Shown piece by piece: positions 8,202 through 17,485 of a stretch of 64,000 nucleotides of DNA. The notes under the pieces are model-generated. The model saw only the letters and a list, made by a program, of their open reading frames with translations, searched no databases and was not told where the DNA came from. Every line of letters starts with the position of its first letter. The stretch's first letter is position 1. Position numbers and translations under genes: made by a program. Source of the DNA: Clostridia bacterium (GTDB lineage Bacteria > Bacillota > Clostridia > Oscillospirales > Acutalibacteraceae); NCBI GenBank assembly GCA_017430535.1, contig JAFRMR010000003.1:372001-436000 (forward strand). The letters run 5' to 3'.

Positions 8202-11200
8202 TTATGCACCGGTAGTATCGGGTTCAAGAATGGCAATTGCCTGAGTCTGATCAATTGTGCCGTTAACATTTCCGCTGATACCCTGCTGGTTAGCGAATGT
8301 GTAGTGAGCCTTGATCTTTGCAATATCATCCATATCGATATCGCCGTCGCAGTCAACGTCTGCTGCAGCCTGACGATAGGATTCAAGTGATGAGGTAAGA
8401 GCCTGTGCAGCATAAACATCAAGATAGGTCTTATCAACACCGTCTATAACTGCGTCGCCGTTAATATCGCCGAGAATTACAGCATAGTATCTTACATACT
8501 CACCGGCATTGCCGTATGCTGAGAAGTAAGCACCGGTACCCCAGCCGCGGCCGGAATCCTGGAAGTCGGGCTTAACATTGTTGCCGTCAACAAGAACACC
8601 GCTGAAATAGAGTGAGGAGTTCTTGATATCCTCTGTAAAGCCTACATACTCCTGAAGACCGGAGATAACACCCTGCTGCCTTGAAAGAATCTTGCCGTTA
8701 ACCATGAAGGACTGTCTGGGTCCGTCATGTGTAAGAACCAGATCAGGATTCTGACCATTGTCAAGTATTGCAAGGTCGGGGTAAATGCCCTCGGGGAATT
8801 CGCAGGCATTGATTACCTGACGAAGTTCGGAAGCCTTTTCAAGGATAAGGTCATTGTTATCGGAGTCGAGAGTTTCATGGTTCTGAGTCCAGTAGGTGTA
8901 TGCCGCATTGTAAGCAGCAAGCAGGTTGGTAAGGGAGGCCTGTGTGTAACCAATCAGAGGATCCTTAACCTGACCGTTTGCATCTACGCCCATGGGGCTG
9001 TCAAGAACGCTCTGTGCGAGTTCAAGAGCTGCTTCATAAGAAGTCCAGTCTGCAAGGCCGCTGAAGAGCTCAAGCTTCTTGTAAGCATCAAGCAGGGTCT
9101 GGTATGCAACAGTGATAACACTGGGGGTAATCTCTGTGCCGGTTTCTACAGCGTTGATAATCTGAACAGCATACTCATAAGCTCTCTGGAAGGGAGTGAA
9201 TGTGGACTTGGAGTAGATGGGAACTATTGCGCCGGAGTTGCTGTAAGTCTTATTCTTACCGACTCCGAGAGGATCATAAGCATTCTCGGTGAGCTTTCTT
9301 ACAAACTTGATGGTATTAAGTGCGGGAGCAAGCAAAACTGCATTTTCACAGTTTTCAGCTCTCCAGGAAATATCATCGTAACGGTTCTTTACGTTTTCGG
9401 TGTATTCCTTGGCAGTTGAAGCGAAATCAATATAAGTTTTCTGAAGCTCGCATCTCTGCTTTTCGCCGCCTTCGGCACCTAAGGTGTAGCTTGAAAGCGG
9501 GGTAAGAGAAATTGATGTGGTGGTATCAATACCTGTAATATTACCGTTATCATCGGTAGTGTAGGTATAGTAGTTACCGAAAACAGACTTACCCATAAGG
9601 CTGGGTCCGAAGAGAGCAAAGGCCTTTCTGGTGATGTAAGGTGTATCATGATCGGCATCAGCTGCATGATAGGTAAGGCCGAGAGCGGTACATGTGCTCT
9701 GGATGTTGCTGATATCTGCTGCGGTAAGGGTATTCCACTGCTTGGATCCGTTATTGTAAGAACCGTTGCTGTTGGGAGTAATATCAAAGCCGATAGTATT
9801 AAGAGCAAGCCTTACAACGGACTCGGCATCGCCTGTACTAAGGGTAACATCATTTTCGGAATCTGCAGCGTAGCTGAGAGCTGCGGCAACAACCTGCTGA
9901 GTTTCGTTGGCGCTGAAGGGATAAGAATCATTTTTGCCGTAGCCTACATCACTTGAGGAACCGCTGGTATTCTTGAAGGGATAAGGATCTTCGGGCATAC
10001 CGGGGTTGGTATCCTTGTTGGCATCAAAAGCGCCGTTATCATCCTTATCATACTTGCTGTTGGCAAGCAGCTGCATCTTTACAAAGTACATCAGCCATGC
10101 GCCGTAAGCATTAGGAAGGGTCTGCTCAGAATAAGTACGGAACTCTTCGGTAAACTCTCTGGCATCCTTAATGGCATCTGCATATCTCAGATAGTTGAAG
10201 TTGGTGTTGGCGGTATAATCCTCGGTGTAGAGGGCTCTGTAACCGTCACCGTACTGAACTTCGCCCTTGGGGCCGGTTCTTGTGGTAACACTGCCGTTAT
10301 GGGCTGCAGTGATAACCGGGGCTCTTCTGAAGTTAGTATAGGTGTAGGTTGCCTCTTCACCGCTGTAGGTTACAGCTTCATCAGCTGTGGTGGTAAGGTA
10401 ATTCAACTTTTCCATTACAAAGTAGGTTCTGTTCTGACCGTCTCTCTTGGTAACAACAGAACAGTTATTGCCTGTGTACTGGGAAGCAAGCTCTGCAGCT
10501 GCATTGGCAACGGAAAGCTTGGTGTAGGATGCGGGGAAGGTTACAACATACTTAACAGAACCGTTGATAGTGGTCTGGTTTGCCGGCAGATTGGGATCAT
10601 AATCTGTATATTCAAGCGCTTCGGCAACCTCAATGGCCTTGGCGGTGGTGTTATAGGGGATACCGCCGCTGAATACGCTTGAGTTATAGTCGCCGTCAAG
10701 GCTCTCTATATACTGCTCAAGGTTATCAATGGTAACAACGCCGCTGCCGAGGAAGTTAACCTTGGACTGACCGCTTGCATAAGCCTGAGAGGTTTCATAA
10801 TACTGATAATCCTTAACAGCCTTGGAAGCAAGAAGCGGGAATATTGTGTATGCAAGAGGGCTGATATAAATATTAAGGTAATAGAGAAGACCGCACAGGA
10901 GCTGACCGAGTGAATCTGCGCTGAGCAGGTCATCAAGGCCGGTCATTGTGGTGCTGGTTGTAAATACCTTTCTGTCATTGCCGGAGCCTTCAACTGCAGG
11001 ACCGGTAACGGGCTTGATAACCGCATTGCCGCCGAAGAGGGTGCCGAGAACACGGTCAATAAGGCGTACAAGCACGGGAAGAAGGGCTCTCTTGAGAGGA
11101 GCATCGGAATCCGTATTGGCCTGGAGCAGTGAAATAAGCTGCTGAAGGTCAAAGTTGGTAACGGAATCACCGAGCCAGTAATAGATAAGAGATTCACCGG

Positions 11201-13529
11201 GTGAGCCGCTGTCAGCAAGCCAGTTGGGCAGAACCTTCTTGGGGAAGAGAACAAAGAGAGTGCTGTCAATAAGATTGAACAGTACAGATCTCATTGAGCT
11301 TGCGGGTATATTACAGATCCTGCCGGTGGCAAGGGTGCCGGTAGAGGGATACTGATTGAGAAGTGATACATAGTTAGACCAAGCGGTATTAAAAGCTGAG
11401 CGGAAAGGAGCATCGGCACTTACACCGAAAGCGGTGAACTGCTTGAAGGTATCACTGTTGTAATCAAACTCACCGGTAAGGAGTTTCATATACTCACGGG
11501 CACCCCAGAAGAGGAACTCGAAGCCGAAGGTTTCAAAGTTGGTATCGGTTTCAAAGCTGTTGGTATCGTGCTTTGAGTTAAGGCCTTCAAGAACACCGAA
11601 CTCACCGTTAAGGAAGAATGCGCCGAGAGAGGCACCGATATCGGCAGCAGCTCTGGGTATAGTAACGGATTTGCCGCCGGCGAGGGTAAGAACCTCGGTA
11701 TAGGGAAGGGCAGTAACGGCCTCATTTGTGCCTTTGGGATTATAGGGCTGACCGAGCTGGTCATAATGATATTTATCAAGTCTGTCAAAATAGTTGTTCT
11801 GAGGAATGTAACGGGCTGCAAGAGATGCAAGACCATAAGCTCCGACAGAGGCAACGGAAGTTGTCCACTCGGGGAAGTAGCAACCGTCAATTACGGAGTT
11901 GAGAACTATTTTGAGGATGTAAGCGTAAACCTCGCTGTTGGGCATAATCTTTTCAGTTCTGATGAACTTGGGATTATGATAATCGGCAGCGGTGCTGTCA
12001 CTTACGTTTACAAGTCTGTCGGTAGCAACATAAAGGGTGGGAGTTCTTGAAAAGTCTATGTTACCGCCTTCATTATCGCCGATGTAGTAAATTGTTTCAT
12101 CAGGATCAATGTAAATTTCATCACCTTCAAAGGTGAGGTAAAGATTACCATGGGTATCATCGCTCTTGGTTGCGCCGATAACGCCGTCATCAAGTTTGAT
12201 GTAACTGGGAACATTGATGTTGAGGAGCGGGAAGAGGCCGGGAAGGATTCTGATAACATCGCCGAGAAGAGACATGAATGCATCGGTGATTTCAATCTTG
12301 CCCTCTTCAATGTGGATGAATACATCAAGAGCTCCGCCGTCAAAGAGCCAGTTAATAAGAGCATCTATCTGAGGGATAGGATAGTTTTTCTCAAGATCAC
12401 TAAACACAAGCTCAGGTGCGCCGTTCTGCTCAAGAAGGCCCTTTACTGCGCCCACTATTGTGGCGAAAAGAACATCCTGAACAATAGCGGGATCACCGTA
12501 AGGATACTGATCGGTTGCTTCAGCACCGAGAAGGTCCTTAAGAAGATCTTTAAGAAGGTCGCCTACCATGCCGCTGAGAAGGGCCTGGATAATATTATTA
12601 ACCAAAGCGTAGGTGGACTGGTTTCTTATATCTGCCTTGCCGGGCTGATTTTCAAGAGCGGGAAGAAAAGCCTCAAAGTCGGAGCCGAGCACAGATTTGC
12701 CGCCGTCTTCAGAAGTGCTGCCGGTACCTTCATAGGTAAGCCAGTTGATGAGCTTCTGAGCATAAGCATCATAGGTGAAGCCGCTGGGGGCTGCATCGGC
12801 ATCGCTATCCCAGAGTTTGGAATAAAGGAGATCTCTGAGCCAGCCGGTGAAGTCGTTAAGGATTTTGTCGGCAATTTCGATTCTTCCAATAATCATTGAG
12901 CCGATGGTTCCCAACTCAACGCCGCCTGTTACAACCTTTTTGAGCATAACTCTGTTATCGGAAAGGAAGTGGGTAAGGTTGCCGAGAACCTCAAGGTCGT
13001 TGCCTTTGGTGAGACCGCCCTTGACGGGCCAGTTACGGCAGACTCTTGAGTTAATATTCTGGTCGGTAAGTGAATCGGCTGTAAGATCCTGAAGGTCTCC
13101 GAGCATACCTGCGATAGTACCGCAGAAAGTATCAAGCAGCCAGTTACCTACAGAGCCGACATCAACGATGTTGCCGAGACAATCACCATCGTGATTGTGA
13201 GCAACACGGATGATATTCCAGAGTGACCACAGTACGCCGTCGACACTGGAAAGGTCAAGGGTAAGCTTAACATCAATACCGATAACAGAAGTAACGGTTT
13301 CATGGTTGAACTTGATATTGGCGTTGTAAAGCAGATCATCGAGCAAGTCGAGAATCTGGGTACAACCCTCTTCTGCTGTAAGGGTAATGACATTGATACT
13401 GTTCATGTGGTTCCAGGGGTCACTCTTATAAGCTTCGGGATCTACATTTCTGGCAAAAGCCGTAGTGCAGGCAAGTGAAGCCATAATGACCGCCAAGAGC
13501 AAAGCAAGAACTCTCTTTGCCTTTGTCAT
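8202..13529 (-). CDS. Giant secreted protein (1775 aa) with C-terminal dockerin
   Basis: Signal peptide at residues 1-27 (K-A-K-R, Leu/Ala core, T-A-F-A-R). About 1400 residues follow that I cannot assign to a family; they hold many amphipathic helices (for example L-L-D-D-L-L, G-D-L-L-K-D-L-L-K), Asn/Thr-rich beta stretches and few Cys, and I see no enzyme motif. From about 1450 to 1640 there are helical FIVAR-like segments, then a beta domain typical of the region just before dockerins in Ruminococcaceae. Residues 1687-1745 are a type I dockerin with two calcium loops (D-I-N-G-D-A-V-I-D-G-V-D and D-V-D-C-D-G-D-I-D-M-D-D). A dockerin implies docking to a cohesin scaffold at the cell surface; no cohesin gene is in the window. 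The ATG at 13529 has GGAGGTG six bases upstream; the in-frame TTG at 13544 has none. Very long, single gene. Confidence 0.85.
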   Translation of the reverse strand: MTKAKRVLALLLAVIMASLACTTAFARNVDPEAYKSDPWNHMNSINVITLTAEEGCTQILDLLDDLLYNANIKFNHETVTSVIGIDVKLTLDLSSVDGVLWSLWNIIRVAHNHDGDCLGNIVDVGSVGNWLLDTFCGTIAGMLGDLQDLTADSLTDQNINSRVCRNWPVKGGLTKGNDLEVLGNLTHFLSDNRVMLKKVVTGGVELGTIGSMIIGRIEIADKILNDFTGWLRDLLYSKLWDSDADAAPSGFTYDAYAQKLINWLTYEGTGSTSEDGGKSVLGSDFEAFLPALENQPGKADIRNQSTYALVNNIIQALLSGMVGDLLKDLLKDLLGAEATDQYPYGDPAIVQDVLFATIVGAVKGLLEQNGAPELVFSDLEKNYPIPQIDALINWLFDGGALDVFIHIEEGKIEITDAFMSLLGDVIRILPGLFPLLNINVPSYIKLDDGVIGATKSDDTHGNLYLTFEGDEIYIDPDETIYYIGDNEGGNIDFSRTPTLYVATDRLVNVSDSTAADYHNPKFIRTEKIMPNSEVYAYILKIVLNSVIDGCYFPEWTTSVASVGAYGLASLAARYIPQNNYFDRLDKYHYDQLGQPYNPKGTNEAVTALPYTEVLTLAGGKSVTIPRAAADIGASLGAFFLNGEFGVLEGLNSKHDTNSFETDTNFETFGFEFLFWGAREYMKLLTGEFDYNSDTFKQFTAFGVSADAPFRSAFNTAWSNYVSLLNQYPSTGTLATGRICNIPASSMRSVLFNLIDSTLFVLFPKKVLPNWLADSGSPGESLIYYWLGDSVTNFDLQQLISLLQANTDSDAPLKRALLPVLVRLIDRVLGTLFGGNAVIKPVTGPAVEGSGNDRKVFTTSTTMTGLDDLLSADSLGQLLCGLLYYLNIYISPLAYTIFPLLASKAVKDYQYYETSQAYASGQSKVNFLGSGVVTIDNLEQYIESLDGDYNSSVFSGGIPYNTTAKAIEVAEALEYTDYDPNLPANQTTINGSVKYVVTFPASYTKLSVANAAAELASQYTGNNCSVVTKRDGQNRTYFVMEKLNYLTTTADEAVTYSGEEATYTYTNFRRAPVITAAHNGSVTTRTGPKGEVQYGDGYRALYTEDYTANTNFNYLRYADAIKDAREFTEEFRTYSEQTLPNAYGAWLMYFVKMQLLANSKYDKDDNGAFDANKDTNPGMPEDPYPFKNTSGSSSDVGYGKNDSYPFSANETQQVVAAALSYAADSENDVTLSTGDAESVVRLALNTIGFDITPNSNGSYNNGSKQWNTLTAADISNIQSTCTALGLTYHAADADHDTPYITRKAFALFGPSLMGKSVFGNYYTYTTDDNGNITGIDTTTSISLTPLSSYTLGAEGGEKQRCELQKTYIDFASTAKEYTENVKNRYDDISWRAENCENAVLLAPALNTIKFVRKLTENAYDPLGVGKNKTYSNSGAIVPIYSKSTFTPFQRAYEYAVQIINAVETGTEITPSVITVAYQTLLDAYKKLELFSGLADWTSYEAALELAQSVLDSPMGVDANGQVKDPLIGYTQASLTNLLAAYNAAYTYWTQNHETLDSDNNDLILEKASELRQVINACEFPEGIYPDLAILDNGQNPDLVLTHDGPRQSFMVNGKILSRQQGVISGLQEYVGFTEDIKNSSLYFSGVLVDGNNVKPDFQDSGRGWGTGAYFSAYGNAGEYVRYYAVILGDINGDAVIDGVDKTYLDVYAAQALTSSLESYRQAAADVDCDGDIDMDDIAKIKAHYTFANQQGISGNVNGTIDQTQAIAILEPDTTGA

Positions 13530-13872
13530 ATAAAGCACCTCCAAATTTAATACGCGCCTGAGCGCGATAATTTACGCCTTTATTTAAAATAAACAATGTT
13601 GCAAAGCGCGTGTGCAGATTTTAATTTTTTGTAAATTAAATATGAACAAATTGTTAATTCGACGGTTTTTTGTATAGTTTTTATAATTGCAGCCATGCTG
13701 CATTGTTTATAATCAACAAACAGTTGGGATGAAAGGCGCATAATAAGCCGAAAGTATTTTTACACAAAAAACTGATCCTTTGCATATACTATGCCCGAAA
13801 ATAGCAGCACTGCGCATCGGGATAAACCGGTGCGCAGGGCTGCTTTATTAATGTAATTTTATTAGTAAAATA
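13530..13872. other. 343-bp non-coding region: leader of the dockerin gene with dyads
   Basis: No credible gene. It contains a hairpin in the leader of the dockerin gene (CGCGC arms at 13553-13557 and 13562-13566, loop CTGA), two adjacent inverted repeats (TGCAGC/GCTGCA at 13688-13702 and TTGTT/AACAA at 13703-13719) and the terminator of the upstream operon (13803-13844). The region is AT-rich; several weak minus-strand -10-like hexamers occur but no promoter as good as the others in this window. The dyads could be operators. Confidence 0.5.
13803..13844 (-). terminator. Terminator-like hairpin after the malQ-EEP operon
   Basis: Long 14-bp stem with one mismatch (13803-13816 with 13831-13844). 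On the minus strand it is followed by ATTTTC only, so the T-run is weak, but the position just past the operon's last gene fits. Confidence 0.65.
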
Positions 13873-14631
13873 TTATATTATCTCAATATCACTATATATT
13901 GCATAGTGGTCGGAATAAAACTGACCGTCAATCTTTTTATTTACTACTCTGAACTTCACGGGTTTTACGGTTGCTTTATCAACAAAGATAAAATCAATTA
14001 TATCCCGGTACTCTTCCGGCCTGAACCAGTGGAAGGTGAAGCAATCGTCGCTGTCGGGGGCTAGTGTGCGGGCATCTGCCATATTGCCGCTTATCATGGT
14101 ATTGTAGCAATCGGAGCCCTGAAGCACATTGAAATCTCCGGTGGCAACTACAGGCACGCCCCCGAAGGATGCGGCTTTTTCGCTTATCATTTTTGCGCCG
14201 TTAATCTGGGCGACAGGACCAATATGGTCAAGATGAGTATTTATATGCACATAGGATTTGCCCGTTTCCTTATCCGTAAGGTAAACCCAGGTGGCAATTC
14301 TTGTGCAGGCGGAATCCCAGCCCTTTGAGGGAACATCGGGAGTTTCCGAAATCCAGAAATTGCCGCTTTCGCCCGGGGTGAATTTATCTTTCAGGTAGAA
14401 TACGGCGGCAAACTCGCCGTCCTGCTTGCCGTCCTCACGGCCAACTCCAACATAATCATACTCGGGCAGGCCTTCTTTAAGGGCGGTCATCCAGCGGATG
14501 TGGGCTTCCTGCACGCCGAAGGAATCCGGCTTTGCTTCTTTAATCATTTTAATGACAAGAGGGATGCGGTTCTCAATTGAATGCTCCCCCTCCCCCCAGC
14601 AAAGCACATTTGAGGAAAGAATTCTGTACAT
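13873..14631 (-). CDS. Endonuclease/exonuclease/phosphatase-family hydrolase (cytoplasmic paralogue)
   Basis: A 252-residue EEP-fold (DNase I-like) metal-dependent phosphoesterase without signal peptide. Visible family residues: S-S-N-V-L at the first strand, V-Q-E-A-H (catalytic Glu), N-T-H-L-D-H, T-G-D-F-N (Asp/Asn), D-F-I-F-V and a final S-D-H-Y. Relatives cleave nucleic acids, phosphoinositides or sphingomyelin, and the sequence does not decide between these. It is a clear tandem paralogue of the next gene upstream (14633-15538), with shared S-I-E-N-R, F-W-I/L-S-x-T-P-x-x-P-S-K-G-W-D and D-H-I-G segments, separated by 1 nt. Last gene of the operon. Confidence 0.85.
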   Translation of the reverse strand: MYRILSSNVLCWGEGEHSIENRIPLVIKMIKEAKPDSFGVQEAHIRWMTALKEGLPEYDYVGVGREDGKQDGEFAAVFYLKDKFTPGESGNFWISETPDVPSKGWDSACTRIATWVYLTDKETGKSYVHINTHLDHIGPVAQINGAKMISEKAASFGGVPVVATGDFNVLQGSDCYNTMISGNMADARTLAPDSDDCFTFHWFRPEEYRDIIDFIFVDKATVKPVKFRVVNKKIDGQFYSDHYAIYSDIEII

Positions 14632-14632
14632 A

Positions 14633-15538
14633 TTATTTACCTCCGTTAAAGAGAGTAAGGGTTACGATTACGGGGTGATGATCGGAAGGATAGATACCGT
14701 TGAATTTCTTTAAATCCACCTTATAGCTTTCAACCGAGCTGACATAGGCATTTACAAAGATAAAATCAATAGGCTTTGTACGGTTCTTTTCCGAAAAATC
14801 GGAGTAGCCGTGGTAGGTGCCGCTGTCCATAGTATCGGCAGCAAGGAACTTGGTATCCTGCATACCGCTTTCAAGAATGCGGTTATACATATCGCTGCCT
14901 TCATCATCATTGAAATCCCCGGAGAGAACTACCGGGATATCCGGAGCAATCTCAGCTATCTTTTTTGAAATGAGAGCGGCGGACTCAAGGCGGGAAACCA
15001 CGCCTATATGGTCGGTATGAACATTGAAATGGGCATAAGTAAAGCCGGTGGCTTTTTCTTTAAGCACGGCATAGGTGCATACACGGTTAAAGAAGAAGGC
15101 ATCCCAGCCCTTGGAGGGCTTTTCGGGAGTCTGAGAAAGCCAGAAGGTGCCGCTGTCCGTAACCTCGTATTTATCCTTAAGATAAAATACGGGGCTTGCC
15201 TCCCCTTTGCCGCCCGGATCTCTGCCGATGCCCACATGGGCATATTCCGTAAGCTCATCTGAAAGTATCTTAATCCATTTTTCATTGGCCTCTTCAAAGC
15301 CCACGGAATCCGGCAAATATTCCCTTATGCTTGCCATAACGGAATCTTTTCTGTTCTCTATGGAATACTCACCTGTGCCGGAGGTTTTGAGGTTATAGGT
15401 CATAACCGTTGCTTTAAGGGTTGAGGCGGGCTCCGGAACCCGGCCGGGATTTACCGGAGTAACGGGGGTGGGAGTATAAAACAATGAGGCAACGCTCATA
15501 TATATACTTATTAAAACAGACATTATTTTATAATACAT
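14633..15538 (-). CDS. Endonuclease/exonuclease/phosphatase-family hydrolase, exported paralogue
   Basis: A 301-residue EEP-fold enzyme with an N-terminal hydrophobic segment (residues 5-20) and a Pro/Thr-rich linker to about residue 40, indicating export or membrane tethering. Catalytic motifs: T-Y-N-L, F-E-E-A-N (Glu), H-F-N-V-H-T-D-H, S-G-D-F-N, D-F-I-F-V, S-D-H-H-P. Its mature domain matches the downstream gene over its whole length, so the pair arose by tandem duplication, with one copy exported and one kept in the cytoplasm (location inferred from the leader). Starts at the TAATG overlap with the DUF2461 gene. Substrate unknown. Confidence 0.85.
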   Translation of the reverse strand: MYYKIMSVLISIYMSVASLFYTPTPVTPVNPGRVPEPASTLKATVMTYNLKTSGTGEYSIENRKDSVMASIREYLPDSVGFEEANEKWIKILSDELTEYAHVGIGRDPGGKGEASPVFYLKDKYEVTDSGTFWLSQTPEKPSKGWDAFFFNRVCTYAVLKEKATGFTYAHFNVHTDHIGVVSRLESAALISKKIAEIAPDIPVVLSGDFNDDEGSDMYNRILESGMQDTKFLAADTMDSGTYHGYSDFSEKNRTKPIDFIFVNAYVSSVESYKVDLKKFNGIYPSDHHPVIVTLTLFNGGK

Positions 15539-16227
15539 TATATTTCACCTTCCGAAAAATATTCATCCGCAACGCCCAGCATAAACATATACATAGGCGA
15601 AAAGGCTTTGTAATATGATTTTGCGATATCAATAATACCTTCGTCCTCAAGGTCCGAAAGCTCGGTTTTGTAAACAATATACCCGAAATCACGCCGGTTA
15701 TAGTATTTTTCAAGGCCTTTGGGGCAGCCTTCGTACTTTTTCTTTAATTCTTTACCGATAAGCTCCGCACCGGTTTTTTCGCATTTTGATACGGCTTTTC
15801 TGAACTCGGTGGTTTTTTCGCGGATGGCTTTTCTGAAGCAATCCATAACCCCTTTATCATCACCAAAAAAGCCGATGCCCATATTATAAGTGGTCTGTGT
15901 AACTTCAAACCAGAAGCAGGGATAGTTATGCCACTGATGCTTATCGCGCATAAACATTATCCACATATTATCCCTGTATAGTGTTTTATCCTTGGTGAAG
16001 CGGGTATCACGGCGGACCCGGGAAACCATACGCACGGGGTTGAGATTCATAAGTGGGTCAAGCTTTGCCATCTGCTCCCCTACCGCTGCGGCAATCTGAC
16101 GCATAGGTACGGTGATACCCTGCTTTATTTCTTCTTTATGCTCCTCATAAAACTGCTTGGAATCCCTGAACCGGTTATCCGCAAGCAGAAAGAGAGTTTC
16201 TTTTGTAATGCCGTTGTATTCGCTCAT
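15538..16227 (-). CDS. DUF2461 (TIGR02453) family protein
   Basis: A 229-residue protein of the DUF2461 family. The diagnostic central motif is R-R-D-T-R-F-T-K-D-K-T-L-Y (about residues 72-84), followed by aromatic strands (F-W-F-E-V) and G-I-G-F-F. An N-terminal L-x-x-N-N/D-x-x-x-W-F-type segment is present in diverged form (L-A-D-N-R-F-R-D-S-K-Q-F). The biochemical role of the family is not established. No signal peptide. It overlaps the preceding gene by 4 nt (ATGA) and the next by 1 nt, so it is translationally coupled in the malQ operon. Confidence 0.85.
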   Translation of the reverse strand: MSEYNGITKETLFLLADNRFRDSKQFYEEHKEEIKQGITVPMRQIAAAVGEQMAKLDPLMNLNPVRMVSRVRRDTRFTKDKTLYRDNMWIMFMRDKHQWHNYPCFWFEVTQTTYNMGIGFFGDDKGVMDCFRKAIREKTTEFRKAVSKCEKTGAELIGKELKKKYEGCPKGLEKYYNRRDFGYIVYKTELSDLEDEGIIDIAKSYYKAFSPMYMFMLGVADEYFSEGEI

Positions 16228-17483
16228 ATTATCCCTTCTTCCTCAAGCTTTTGTGCCGCCATCATAACGGCGGTTTTGCCTGATGAGAATGTTATGCCTC
16301 CCTGCATCCAGGCGGCGTAGGGATCCCTTAAGGGGCCGTCGGCAGAAAGCTCAATAGATGCGCCTGAAATAAATGCTCCGGCAGCCATAATCACTTTATC
16401 TGAATAGCCCGGCATATCCCAGGGCTCCGGGGTAACATGAGAATCTATGGGAGAACCGGCCTGAATACCCTCACAGAATTTGCAAAGGGCCTCGGGGGAT
16501 TTCAGGATAACGGTCTGTATAATATCGTGCCTTGATTCATCGCTGCGGGGCGAAACCTCAAAGCCGAGATTTTCAAAAAGAGAAGCGGCAAATACGGCGG
16601 TTTTAAGGGCGTTTGCGGTAACAGAAGGTGCATTAAAAAAACCCATATACATATTTCTGCTCTCGGTTAAAGTGCAGCCTACCTCTTTGCCTATGCCCGG
16701 GGTGGTGGCTCTGTAGGAGCAAAGCTCCACAAGATCTCTTCGCCCGCAGATATATCCGCCGGTGCGCGCTATTGAGCCGCCGGGGTTTTTGATAAGAGAA
16801 CCTGCCATAATATCGGCCCCGACCTGAGTGGGTTCAAGCTTTTCGGTAAACTCGCCATAGCAGTTATCAACCATAACAACCGCATTGCTGCGGGAATGAA
16901 CAAGAGTGCAGATTTCTTCAATCTGCTTTACGGAAAGAGAGGGCCTTACGGCGTAACCTCTGGAGCGCTGAATATAAACCACCCGGGGATTCATCTCAAG
17001 GGCCTTCTCAATGGCTGGCAAATCGGGAAGACCTGCATCATCCAAAGGAACCTCGGCATATTTTACGCCGAAATCCATAAGGGAACCGCTGCCCTTTTCG
17101 CCTTTAACGCCGATGGCGGGCAGAATGGTATCATAGGGCGTTCCTGTTACACAGAGCATTACATCTCCGGGGCGCAGCAGGCCGAAAAGAGCCACGGTAA
17201 GGGTATGGGTGCCGCAGGTGAAACTGTGGCGGACCATAGCATCCTCCGCCCCGAAAGCGGCGGCATACACGGCATCAAGCTTATCCCTGCCTCTGTCACC
17301 GTATCCATAACCGGTAGAGCCGCAGAAATCCGCCTCGCTGACTTTATTCTCAATAAAAGCGGCAAGCACCTTCTGCTGATTGTACTCTTCAATCTCTTCA
17401 ATCAGCTCAAAGGAGGCCTTTGCCTTATGCAGGGCCTCTTCGGATGCTTTGCTGATTTTTTCGCTGAAATTAAAAAATGACAT
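16224..17483 (-). CDS. Methionine gamma-lyase-family PLP enzyme (aluminium resistance protein family)
   Basis: A 419-residue fold-type I pyridoxal-phosphate enzyme. Features of the PF06838 group are plain: S-T-G-Y-G-Y-G-D-R-G-R near residue 57, H-S-F-T-C-G-T-H at the cofactor phosphate pocket, V-D-N-C-Y-G-E-F (Asp contacting the PLP ring) and S-L-I-K-N-P-G-G with the Schiff-base Lys. The family is often labelled aluminium resistance protein, and relatives resemble cystathionine/methionine lyases; the physiological substrate is not firmly known. Length is typical. It starts 2 nt after malQ and overlaps DUF2461 by 4 nt. Confidence 0.9.
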   Translation of the reverse strand: MSFFNFSEKISKASEEALHKAKASFELIEEIEEYNQQKVLAAFIENKVSEADFCGSTGYGYGDRGRDKLDAVYAAAFGAEDAMVRHSFTCGTHTLTVALFGLLRPGDVMLCVTGTPYDTILPAIGVKGEKGSGSLMDFGVKYAEVPLDDAGLPDLPAIEKALEMNPRVVYIQRSRGYAVRPSLSVKQIEEICTLVHSRSNAVVMVDNCYGEFTEKLEPTQVGADIMAGSLIKNPGGSIARTGGYICGRRDLVELCSYRATTPGIGKEVGCTLTESRNMYMGFFNAPSVTANALKTAVFAASLFENLGFEVSPRSDESRHDIIQTVILKSPEALCKFCEGIQAGSPIDSHVTPEPWDMPGYSDKVIMAAGAFISGASIELSADGPLRDPYAAWMQGGITFSSGKTAVMMAAQKLEEEGII

Positions 17484-17485
17484 TT

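Noticed and set aside
8727-13092. Several 60-250 codon plus-strand frames opposite the dockerin gene
   Set aside because: They mirror a single 1775-residue frame with signal peptide and dockerin; no starts with ribosome sites.
13545-13800. Riboswitch in the dockerin leader
   Set aside because: Dyads are short and match no aptamer core that I know; kept only as possible operators.
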